From DATHBD01 sp035296325 (lineage in GTDB: Bacteria > Actinomycetota > Actinomycetes > Mycobacteriales > Micromonosporaceae): a stretch of 19,946 nt of DNA. The DNA is taken from contig DATHBD010000074.1 in assembly GCA_035296325.1 (NCBI GenBank), positions 1 through 19,946 of the forward strand, in the 5' to 3' direction. The translations under genes and the position numbers were made by a program. Positions 6,762 to 12,402 of the stretch are shown here, piece after piece. Numbering within the stretch: the stretch's first letter is position 1; every line of letters starts with the position of its first letter. A model generated the notes under the pieces. That model was not told the DNA's origin. It did no database searches and was given only the letters and a program-made list of their open reading frames with translations.

Positions 6762-7547
6762 ATGGAGGCCAAGGACACCGTGGCGCTGATTCTGGCCCTG
6801 GCCAGCGCGCTTCCAGGCATCGCGGCGATCCCGAACGGACGCTGGCGCCGGCCGTTGATGGTCATCTGCATCAGCCTCCTGACGCTCGCGCTGCTGGTCT
6901 GGGGAGCCAACATCGGCCGCGCCGGACGACCTCCGCTCGACGCTGGGCCGTCGCCATCGCCAGCGCCGTCGCCGTCCATCGCTTCCCCGCCGGTCACGCC
7001 CACCGCCCAGCCGACGTCACCTGGGCCACCGCCACCTCAGCGTCGATCGACCCGGACACCTCGGCCCACCCCGTCCGCGAGCCCGCCGCCCACCGCCGGT
7101 AAGCCGACGGAGCCGCCACCGTGGACCGGCCCCGAAGGCGCGACGTTCCGCAACGTCAACAGCGACAAATGCCTTGAGGTCCACAACGGTGGCACCGAGA
7201 ACTTCGCCAACGTGGTCCAGTACCGGTGCCATGGCCTGCTCAACCAGCGATGGAAGGCCCGCCCGCAGAACGACGGGTCCTACCTGCTGGCGAACGTCAA
7301 CAGCGGCAAATGCCTTGAGGTGCGCGACAGCAGCCGCGACGACTTCGCCAACGTCAACCAGTTCGACTGCCATGGTGACCTCAACCAGCGGTGGCGCCCC
7401 GAAGGACACAGCGGAGGCTCATACCGCCTGGTGAACGTCAACAGCGGTAAATGCCTCGAAGTCCGCGACAGCAGTCCCGACGACTTCGCCAACGTCAACC
7501 AGTTCCGCTGCCACGCCAACCCCAACCAGCGCTGGAAACTCGCCTGA
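6762..7547 (+). CDS. Membrane-anchored ricin-type beta-trefoil lectin
   Basis: 261 residues; ATG 6762 is chosen because GAGGAG lies eight bases upstream, too close to the alternatives at 6753/6756. Two hydrophobic segments (7-23 and 32-50) anchor the protein. A Pro/Ser/Thr-rich linker (57-122) resembling a wall spacer follows, then a ricin B-type lectin domain (126-261). That domain is three 47-residue repeats, each with NVNSxKCLEV, a paired cysteine and the QxW motif as NQRW (161-164, 208-211, 255-258), so all three trefoil subdomains are present. The repeats begin at 7152, 7293 and 7434, exactly 141 bp apart; the last two are very alike at DNA level, suggesting recent internal duplication. 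No catalytic domain is attached, which is unusual because such lectin domains commonly accompany glycoside hydrolases. Likely a surface carbohydrate-binding protein. Confidence 0.85.
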   Translation: MEAKDTVALILALASALPGIAAIPNGRWRRPLMVICISLLTLALLVWGANIGRAGRPPLDAGPSPSPAPSPSIASPPVTPTAQPTSPGPPPPQRRSTRTPRPTPSASPPPTAGKPTEPPPWTGPEGATFRNVNSDKCLEVHNGGTENFANVVQYRCHGLLNQRWKARPQNDGSYLLANVNSGKCLEVRDSSRDDFANVNQFDCHGDLNQRWRPEGHSGGSYRLVNVNSGKCLEVRDSSPDDFANVNQFRCHANPNQRWKLA

Positions 7548-7847
7548 GCCACGCCTCGAGGGGTTTCCGGTTTCCCGGACGGCCTGACCCGCCGGATTGT
7601 CCTCGATTGCGGGCAGATGGGGTGGGAGCATGATTGGCTGTGAGGACCTGGGTGCCGCGACCGGGCGGTGTGACTCGTGCGGCAGCCCGACAGCTGGCCG
7701 CTCACGGCCGCCGTGCCCGACTCCTCCCACCCCGACGGCACCCGCACGAACGCCAATCGGGGCGACCAGCGTCTGGTCACAGGCAGCGGCTGGTCGGCGT
7801 GGCACGTGCCGACCATCATGCTCATGCTTCAGGTGCGGTAGATCAGA
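7548..7847. other. Intergenic region between lectin and barstar genes
   Basis: Exactly 300 bases with no gene I can support. Open frames on both strands (for example 7634-7858 plus) are Arg/Pro/His-rich, overlap the barstar start and have no ribosome binding site of note. A short hairpin TCCGG-TTTC-CCGGA at 7566-7579 could be a weak terminator for the lectin gene. Confidence 0.4.
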
Positions 7848-8369
7848 ATGAAGGATAATCCTCTAGAGGCGGTGGGGCCGCCATGGATTCTGTTGGCGGA
7901 TCTTGGATCGGATAGATTCGCGGTCAAAGCCAACGAGTTTCGCGCCGGCGGTGGACAAGTGATCAAAGTCGACGGCGCTGACGCGAGAACGCCTGACGCA
8001 TTGTTCGAGCAATTTGCGCAGGCAGCAAAGCTGCCGAGCTACTTCGGGAGGAACTGGCCGGCATTGGACGAGTGCATGGCGGATCTTGAGTGGCTACCCT
8101 CAACTGGCTACGTCGTAATGCTCAGGAATCCTGGAATGCTGTTGGACTCGAGTCCCTTAGACCGGACGACGTTCGTAAAGCTGATCAGGAAGGTCGCTGT
8201 GGAGTGGGCCCGGCCCGTGTCTGTCGGAGGGGTTTGGGACCGACCCAGCATTCCGTTTCACCTGGTAGCTGGCTACAGCAACAATGGCGGCTTCCGTAGC
8301 ACCAAGCTCGGTTTTGCTCCCCGCCACGGCGTGGCATGGCTTGGGTCGGACGCCTCCATCATCGATTAG
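7848..8369 (+). CDS. Barstar-family (RNase inhibitor-like) protein, orphan
   Basis: 173 residues. The barstar signature is clear at 65-84: YFGRNWPALDECMADLEWLP, matching the YYGENLDALWD region of barstar that binds barnase, with an alpha/beta architecture around it; the 90-residue tail is longer than barstar itself. At the position of barstar Asp35, the main barnase contact, this protein has Pro71, so it would not be expected to inhibit barnase in the classical way. No ribonuclease or toxin gene is nearby. Codon use is distinct: many codons end in A or T, unlike neighbours that are almost all G/C-ending, a sign of recent acquisition. It may be an immunity protein left from a polymorphic toxin cassette. 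Start ATG 7848 has a weak ribosome binding site. Confidence 0.82.
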   Translation: MKDNPLEAVGPPWILLADLGSDRFAVKANEFRAGGGQVIKVDGADARTPDALFEQFAQAAKLPSYFGRNWPALDECMADLEWLPSTGYVVMLRNPGMLLDSSPLDRTTFVKLIRKVAVEWARPVSVGGVWDRPSIPFHLVAGYSNNGGFRSTKLGFAPRHGVAWLGSDASIID

Positions 8370-8422
8370 GAGAAACCCAGCGACGCGCTATCACCGGCCC
8401 GGGACCAAGATGGCCGCAGGCT

Positions 8423-8439
8423 CCCGGGTGCTGCCCGGG
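8423..8439 (+). terminator. Possible hairpin downstream of barstar gene
   Basis: CCCGGG-TGCTG-CCCGGG, a 6-bp stem with a 5-base loop, 54 bases after the barstar stop and just before the recognisable part of the next remnant. Weak evidence. Confidence 0.25.
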
Positions 8440-8446
8440 GGGTTCC

Positions 8447-8617
8447 CTGCTGGAACTTGGACTCGACGATTCGATCCCCTTGCCTGAGCTTCGAGATTTC
8501 CGAACTGCCGGCCGAGAGCGCACGCAGCAACACGTGGCCGACGCGCTGATTGAGCTCTGGCGGCGGGGGCACATCCAATTCTGGTCGGGACAGTGGGACG
8601 AGGACCCCAGCCGTTGA
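8447..8617 (+). pseudogene. Unidentified gene remnant or start-less ORF
   Basis: The frame from about 8447 to TGA 8615-8617 encodes a protein-like stretch of about 56 residues, SLLELGLDDSIPLPELRDF followed by a helical segment and HIQFWSGQWDEDPSR at the end. Upstream in the same frame the sequence becomes Pro/Arg/Cys-rich and unlike protein. There is no ATG/GTG at the boundary, so it is either the 3' end of a gene that lost its front or uses an unseen start. The short aromatic-acidic tail resembles immunity-type small proteins in style only; I cannot name a family. It shares the mildly lower GC third positions of the barstar gene, so the two may have arrived together. Confidence 0.35.
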
Positions 8618-8630
8618 GTGCCGACATGCC

Positions 8631-8645
8631 CGAAGAGCCTCTTCG
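8631..8645. repeat. Short perfect palindrome between convergent genes
   Basis: CGAAGAG-C-CTCTTCG lies between the remnant ending at 8617 and the OsmC gene ending at 8705 on the other strand. It could form a small hairpin serving either transcript; too short to be sure. Confidence 0.3.
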
Positions 8646-8704
8646 CGATGCCGAGCAGTACACCTGGCCGGGGCGGACACCGAGCTGGCTGCGGAGAGCG
8701 CGTC

Positions 8705-9223
8705 TTACGCGGGTGTGATCTCGACGGGTGTCGCTGCGCTCAGGGTGTGCCCGACGGGTGACGTGGCGGCGACCTTGCGGTGCAGTTCGGCGATCGCCTC
8801 GGCGTCGGCATCGGTGTCCAGGTGTACGGCGGCGCGAATGGCCGAGAAGCCCGCGTGTCCGTCGGCGAGGCCGAGGAAGGTATGCAGGTCCAACTCGCCT
8901 TCGAGGTCTATGTGCAGGTCGCGGATGACGATGCCGGCGATCGTAGCGTTTGCCGCGTAGCCGACGACGAGGCAGTTGCCGAGCGCGCCGAGGAGTTGCT
9001 CGACCGGATTCGGGGCAGTGTCGCCGCCGCCAAGTTTCGATGGTTCGTCCGACGGAATCGGATCGAAGTTCCGCATCTGGGCCTCGGATGAAAAGGCGCC
9101 GGTCCAGCGGACGGAGGCTCCCCATTTGGTGTGCGCCGCCTCGGGGCGGTCCTGGATGGTCTGCGCCAGCTTCGCGACGGCGGCGATGTCGACCTGATTG
9201 AGTGGGTGCTGAGTGGTGGTCAT
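8705..9223 (-). CDS. OsmC-family protein
   Basis: 172 residues. The OsmC core is recognised by the segment TAPNPVEQLLGALGNCLVVGYA (69-90) carrying the conserved glutamate (75) and the reactive cysteine (84) at the start of the long central helix, and by the C-terminal ATSPVGHTL (153-161). In peroxidase members (OsmC/Ohr) a second cysteine sits at the position of Ser155 here, so the disulfide peroxide-reduction cycle is doubtful and a different thiol chemistry or binding role is possible. Many actinomycete OsmC-like proteins share the SPVG form. It stands alone; the ATG at 9223 is immediately preceded by an inverted repeat that may regulate it. Confidence 0.88.
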   Translation of the reverse strand: MTTTQHPLNQVDIAAVAKLAQTIQDRPEAAHTKWGASVRWTGAFSSEAQMRNFDPIPSDEPSKLGGGDTAPNPVEQLLGALGNCLVVGYAANATIAGIVIRDLHIDLEGELDLHTFLGLADGHAGFSAIRAAVHLDTDADAEAIAELHRKVAATSPVGHTLSAATPVEITPA

Positions 9224-9234
9224 CCAGGAAGTCT

Positions 9235-9247
9235 AGGAAGTATTCCT
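9235..9247. promoter_or_regulatory. Inverted repeat at the OsmC gene start
   Basis: Perfect arms AGGAA-GTA-TTCCT, 12 bases upstream of the OsmC ATG, flanked by two further AGGAA copies in direct orientation (from 9226 and 9252). The cluster looks like an operator for a redox or MarR/HxlR-type regulator overlapping the promoter; no such regulator gene is in the window. Confidence 0.4.
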
Positions 9248-9310
9248 ACAGGAAAGCAAGGATATTGCTGTGAGGATTGTCGCGTGCGTGACCGCGCCTC
9301 CGGATGCGCG

Positions 9311-9582
9311 CTACTGGTGTCGCCATACTTTGGCCGCCGAGGCCAACAGCAGCGCGACCAGCAGCGGGATGAGCACGGCGGAAGGCACCACCCCGAGCAG
9401 CAGCCCACCGAGCACGGCCCCGGCGACCGAGCCGGCGGCCATCACAGCCAGGAACCGGGCGTTCGCGCGCAGTACGGCGAAGCTGCCGTCGCGGCTGTAG
9501 CGGGCGAACGCGACCAGCATGGTCGGCAAGGAGACTCGCCAGGGACAGGCTGCCGGCAAGCTTGATGTCCACGGCGGTCGCG
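9311..9582 (-). pseudogene. TauE/SafE-type permease, C-terminal remnant with a frameshift
   Basis: The minus strand encodes the last ~90 residues of a sulfite exporter TauE/SafE-like (DUF81) membrane protein: VDIKLAGSLSLA in one frame, continuing as VSLPTMLVAFARYSRDGSFAV in another, then a long hydrophobic run MAAGSVAGAVLGGLLLGVV and VLIPLLVALLLASAAKVWRHQ before the TAG at 9311-9313. The frame change is near 9535-9540. The N-terminal two thirds (family usually about 250 residues) are missing: right of 9582 the sequence has no relation to the family. Clearly a decayed gene. Confidence 0.7.
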
Positions 9583-9624
9583 AGCCTTGTCGTTGAAGCC
9601 TTGTCGTCGAAGCCGTGCCGTTGA
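9583..9624. repeat. Three tandem copies of a 14-bp sequence at a deletion junction
   Basis: AGCCTTGTCGTTGA, AGCCTTGTCGTCGA and AGCCGTGCCGTTGA follow each other without gap (9583-9596, 9597-9610, 9611-9624). The right copy belongs to the coding sequence of the MFS remnant (EAVPLT). The others look like slipped or repair-generated copies exactly where both flanking gene remnants begin. Confidence 0.65.
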
Positions 9625-9850
9625 CGCAGAGCGCGGTGTCGGCGGGCATCAACACGGTCATGCGGACCATCGGCGGCAGCCTCGGCGCGACTGTCGATGC
9701 CAGTCTGCTGACCGCATCGATCTCCACCGCCGGGTACCCCGGCGAACGTGCCTACACCACCGCGTTCCTCAGCTACGCTGTGGCGCTGACCGGCGCGTGC
9801 GTCCTCGCGGCGCGGATACCCGGCAGCCGACCTACTTCGCCGACTCGAAC
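9600..9850 (+). pseudogene. MFS multidrug-transporter C-terminal remnant
   Basis: In frame from about 9600 the sequence reads LVVEAVPLTQSAVSAGINTV then MRTIGGSLGA, the well-known motif before the last helices of EmrB/QacA-type 14-helix drug/proton antiporters, followed by SLLTAS and a last hydrophobic helix ending near ALTGACVLAARIPGS (about 9830). An in-frame TGA (9594-9596) lies just upstream and the preceding ~400 residues of such a transporter are absent. The frame then stays open to 10169 antisense to the sigma-factor gene, so the original stop is also lost or shifted. The exact 3' limit is uncertain. Confidence 0.7.
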
Positions 9851-9927
9851 GTCGGCATGGACATACCGCTCTTCGGCCGGTACGACGGCTCGTGCTGTTT
9901 CGGCCCGAAGAACCACCGGCCCTCGGG

Positions 9928-11142
9928 TTAGGCCAGCGCGGCCGCCTTGCGCAGGAGCACTGAGCGTTCGCGCTGGTTGGCGCAGAGCCGGGCCGCCAGC
10001 GCCAGCTCGGCGCGCGCCTCTGGTCGCCGGCCGAGGCGGGCCAGCAGCTCCCCGCGCACGGTCGGAACAAGATGCGAACCGGGGAGCCGGTCCAAAGCGA
10101 TCAGCTCGTCCACGATGGCCAGGGCTTGCGCCGGACCCGATGCCATGGCCACGGCGACGGCCCGATTGAGTTCGACCACCGGCGAGGGAGCGACCCGGCC
10201 GAGCGCCTCGTAGAGCAGCACGATCCGGCTCCAGTCGGTCGCCTCGACCGATGGCGCCGTCGCGTGGGCGGCTGCGATCGCCGCCTGCAGGCCGTAGGGG
10301 CCCAGGCCGCGGGTCGATGCTTCGACCAGCGCGGCCAGCCCGCGGCGAATCGCCGCGAAGTCCCACCGCCGCCGGTCCTGGCTCTCCAGAAGCACCGGCG
10401 AACCGTCCGGGCCGGTCCGGGCCGGGAAACGCGCGGCGGTCAGCTCACACAACGCCAGCAGGCCGTGCACTTCCGGCTCGTCGGGCTGCAGCGCGGCAAG
10501 CGTGCGGGCCAGCCGGATCGCCTCGTACGCGAGGTCGGGGCGCAACAGCCGGTCGCCCGACGTGGCCGTCGACCCCTCAGTGAAGATCACGTAAAGGACG
10601 CTGAGCACGCCACCCAGCCGCGCCCGACGCTCGCCGGCTGCCGGCAGTTCGAACGGCACCCTGGCCGCCGCGATCGTCTTTTTGCCCCTGGTGATGCGGG
10701 CCTGCATGGTCGGCACGGGTACCAGGAACGCGCGGGCGATCTCCTCGCTGGACAGGCCGCCGACCACGCGCAGGGTCAGCGCCACCCGGGCCTCGGGCGA
10801 GAGTACCGGGTGGCAACTGATGAACATCAGCGCCAGGACATCGTCATCGATCTTCTCGGGGTCGAATTCGTCGTCGACCGCCGGGGCGGCCGACAGCAGG
10901 GCGTATCGGTCCTGGAGGGCGGTCCGGCGGCGGATCGCGTCGATCGCCCGCCGCCGCGCCGTGGCCATCAGCCAGCCGGCCGGATTGGCCGGAGGGGTAA
11001 GCGGCCACGACACCAGCGCCTCGGTCACCGCCTCCTGGGCCGCGTCCTCGGCCAGCCCGAAATCGCCGGTGAACCGGGTCAGCGCGGCGACGATCCGGGC
11101 CGACTCGATCCGCCATACGGCCTCGACGTCGGCCGTACCCAT
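9928..11142 (-). CDS. ECF sigma factor of the ECF42 type with C-terminal extension
   Basis: 404 residues. Sigma region 2 is at about 10-75 (DAAQEAVTEALVSWP, then PAGWLMATARRRAIDAIRR) and sigma region 4 at about 100-155, including LTLRVVGGLSSEEIARAFLV and MQARITRGKKTI. The rest (about 175-404) is a helical, TPR-like extension typical of the group annotated RpoE-like/DUF6596 and classed as ECF42, which lacks an anti-sigma factor and is co-encoded with DGPF (YCII-related) proteins. That is what is seen here: the sigma start overlaps the stop of the DGPF gene as TGATG. The extension, not an anti-sigma factor, is thought to govern activity in this group. A matching promoter lies at 11576-11602, suggesting autoregulation. 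Confidence 0.92.
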   Translation of the reverse strand: MGTADVEAVWRIESARIVAALTRFTGDFGLAEDAAQEAVTEALVSWPLTPPANPAGWLMATARRRAIDAIRRRTALQDRYALLSAAPAVDDEFDPEKIDDDVLALMFISCHPVLSPEARVALTLRVVGGLSSEEIARAFLVPVPTMQARITRGKKTIAAARVPFELPAAGERRARLGGVLSVLYVIFTEGSTATSGDRLLRPDLAYEAIRLARTLAALQPDEPEVHGLLALCELTAARFPARTGPDGSPVLLESQDRRRWDFAAIRRGLAALVEASTRGLGPYGLQAAIAAAHATAPSVEATDWSRIVLLYEALGRVAPSPVVELNRAVAVAMASGPAQALAIVDELIALDRLPGSHLVPTVRGELLARLGRRPEARAELALAARLCANQRERSVLLRKAAALA

Positions 11143-11525
11143 CAGATCCGGCCGGCGCTCTCGTCCTGCGGCATCTCGTCGTCCCTGGCCACCCGCCGCA
11201 CCTCGATTTTGGATCCGGTGACCGACGGGACCCGCTTGGCCCACTCGACCGCCTCCTGTTTCGAGGCGACATCGAGCATGAAGTAGCCCCCGAACAGTTC
11301 CCTGGTTTCCCCGTACGGCCCGTCCGTGACCACCGGGGTGTCGCCGCTGAAGTCGACCACGACAGTTTGGCCGGCATCGTCCAGCCCTTCGGCCGCGACG
11401 AACACGCCTGCCTTGACCAGTTCCTCGATGTAGTGGTACGTCGCGGCCGCCAACTCTTCGAACCCGGCCATCAGGACCGCGTTCGACTCGTCGGTGCCGC
11501 GCATGATCAGCATGTACTTCGGCAT
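11142..11525 (-). CDS. DGPF-domain (YCII-related) protein
   Basis: 127 residues from ATG 11525, with GGAGG well placed upstream; a longer frame to 11726 runs through the promoter and is rejected. The fold begins MPKYMLIMRGTDES and contains VTDGPYGETRELFGGYFMLDV (66-86), where the name-giving DGPF motif appears as DGPY (68-71). These small ferredoxin-like-fold proteins are consistently found with ECF42 sigma factors, and their biochemical role is not settled. It is the first gene of the operon and ends by overlapping the sigma start, so it is made together with the sigma factor. Confidence 0.9.
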   Translation of the reverse strand: MPKYMLIMRGTDESNAVLMAGFEELAAATYHYIEELVKAGVFVAAEGLDDAGQTVVVDFSGDTPVVTDGPYGETRELFGGYFMLDVASKQEAVEWAKRVPSVTGSKIEVRRVARDDEMPQDESAGRI

Positions 11526-11575
11526 CGTGCTCTCCTCCTCGACGGGGCCGCCGCTCGGCTCCCCGCACCCCACAC

Positions 11576-11602
11576 GTCGAACGAATGGCCCGCGGATCGA
11601 CA
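11576..11602 (-). promoter_or_regulatory. Candidate ECF42-dependent promoter
   Basis: On the minus strand TGTCGA (complement of 11597-11602) and CGAC (complement of 11576-11579) are separated by 17 bases. This matches the -35 TGTCGA / -10 CGA(T)C pattern I recall for ECF42 sigma factors. The predicted start point leaves a leader of about 45 bases before the DGPF gene. Confidence 0.55.
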
Positions 11603-11652
11603 TCAGTCCCGAAGAATCTGGGCACGCCCCGGCCGATCGTAGCCTCACAGAG

Positions 11653-11668
11653 TTGAGCAATTGCTCAA
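11653..11668. promoter_or_regulatory. TetR-type operator 1 upstream of the SRPBCC/DUF4166 operon
   Basis: TTGAGCAATTGCTCAA, a perfect 16-bp palindrome of the TGAGC-N4-GCTCA class typical of TetR-family operators. It lies 47 bases before the ATG at 11716. Confidence 0.6.
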
Positions 11669-11686
11669 AGCGTCGTACGATTCGAC

Positions 11687-11700
11687 TGAGCGAGTGCTCA
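11687..11700. promoter_or_regulatory. TetR-type operator 2 upstream of the SRPBCC/DUF4166 operon
   Basis: TGAGC-GAGT-GCTCA has the same arms and spacing as the site at 11653-11668. The two centres are 33 bp apart, about three helical turns, so two dimers could sit on one face of the DNA. The site ends 15 bases before the ATG, next to the ribosome binding site. Confidence 0.6.
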
Positions 11701-11715
11701 AATACGGAGGTCGGC

Positions 11716-12402
11716 ATGGGCGGCATCTACGTGGAGACCGTGATCGCGGTGCCGCTGACGGCGATCTGGCAGGCCACCCAGGACCCGGGCAACCAGTGCC
11801 GCTGGGACGCACGGTTCAGTCGCATCGACCCGGTCCCCGGCACCACGCCAGCCCAGTTCCGGTACATCACCGCGGTCCTGCCCGGTGTCAAGATCGGCGG
11901 CTTCGGCATCCACGCCGGCCAGCGCGGCCGACCGGACGGCACCTGCACCTCGGCACTACGCTTCGGCTCCGCCGACCGGCGCTCGTTGATCGCCGCCGGC
12001 CGCGGATACTGGCGCTACGTGCCGGGTCCGCGCGGCGTGCGCTTCCTGACCGGGTACGAGTACACGCCGCGCTGGGGCGCGCTGGGGCGCCTGATCGACG
12101 TCATGTTCCGGCCGCTGTTCGGCTGGGCGACGGCGTGGTCGTTCGACCGGCTCCGGCTGTGGCTGGAACGCGGCGTTCCCCCGGAGCGGGCATTGCGCAA
12201 CGCCCGGCGCCAGGTGGCTCTCCGAGCCGCGGCCGTGACGCTCGTTGCCGCCCTCGACGTCGGCGTGGTGGCCGTCGTCCTCACCTCGCTGGTCCTGCTC
12301 GTTCTGCCACCCGACCGGAACACACCGGCTGCCCGCCGGTGTCGCCGCCGACCGCCCGACCGCCTGGCGGCCCGGGCGCCGTCCCTCCTGGAGACACTGT
12401 GA
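11716..12402 (+). CDS. SRPBCC-like protein with C-terminal membrane segment
   Basis: 228 residues; ATG 11716 with ACGGAGG five bases upstream. The first ~145 residues fit a START/polyketide-cyclase (SRPBCC) fold: an opening strand YVETVIAVPLTAIWQATQDP, the early tryptophan NQCRWDARFSRID (26-38), a strand pattern of alternating hydrophobics, and the long C-terminal helix MFRPLFGWATAWSFDRLRLWLE (129-150). A hydrophobic helix follows at about 174-199 (TLVAALDVGVVAVVLTSLVLLVL), then a basic tail. Family membership is by pattern, not by a decisive motif. It overlaps the next gene by four bases (GTGA), so the two proteins are translationally coupled, and two palindromic operators precede it. Such hydrophobic-pocket folds bind lipids or polycyclic compounds; the ligand here is unknown. 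Confidence 0.75.
   Translation: MGGIYVETVIAVPLTAIWQATQDPGNQCRWDARFSRIDPVPGTTPAQFRYITAVLPGVKIGGFGIHAGQRGRPDGTCTSALRFGSADRRSLIAAGRGYWRYVPGPRGVRFLTGYEYTPRWGALGRLIDVMFRPLFGWATAWSFDRLRLWLERGVPPERALRNARRQVALRAAAVTLVAALDVGVVAVVLTSLVLLVLPPDRNTPAARRCRRRPPDRLAARAPSLLETL

Noticed and set aside
7152..7547. CRISPR-like regularly spaced repeats
   Set aside because: The repeats are 141 bp apart, diverge in a codon-like manner and are in frame: they encode the three lectin subdomains.
7634..7858. Possible gene between lectin and barstar
   Set aside because: Arg/His/Pro-rich translation, no ribosome binding site, overlaps the barstar start.
7848..8704. Complete toxin-immunity pair around barstar
   Set aside because: No ribonuclease or other toxin-like coding sequence could be found on either strand within reach; only the immunity-like gene and a fragment are visible.
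10072..11286. A 404-codon plus-strand open frame
   Set aside because: Antisense to the sigma-factor gene, which has clear conserved sigma regions.
11526..11726. N-terminally extended DGPF protein starting at 11726
   Set aside because: The extension would run through both the promoter motif and the two operators; ATG 11525 has a good ribosome binding site and the family's normal N-terminus.
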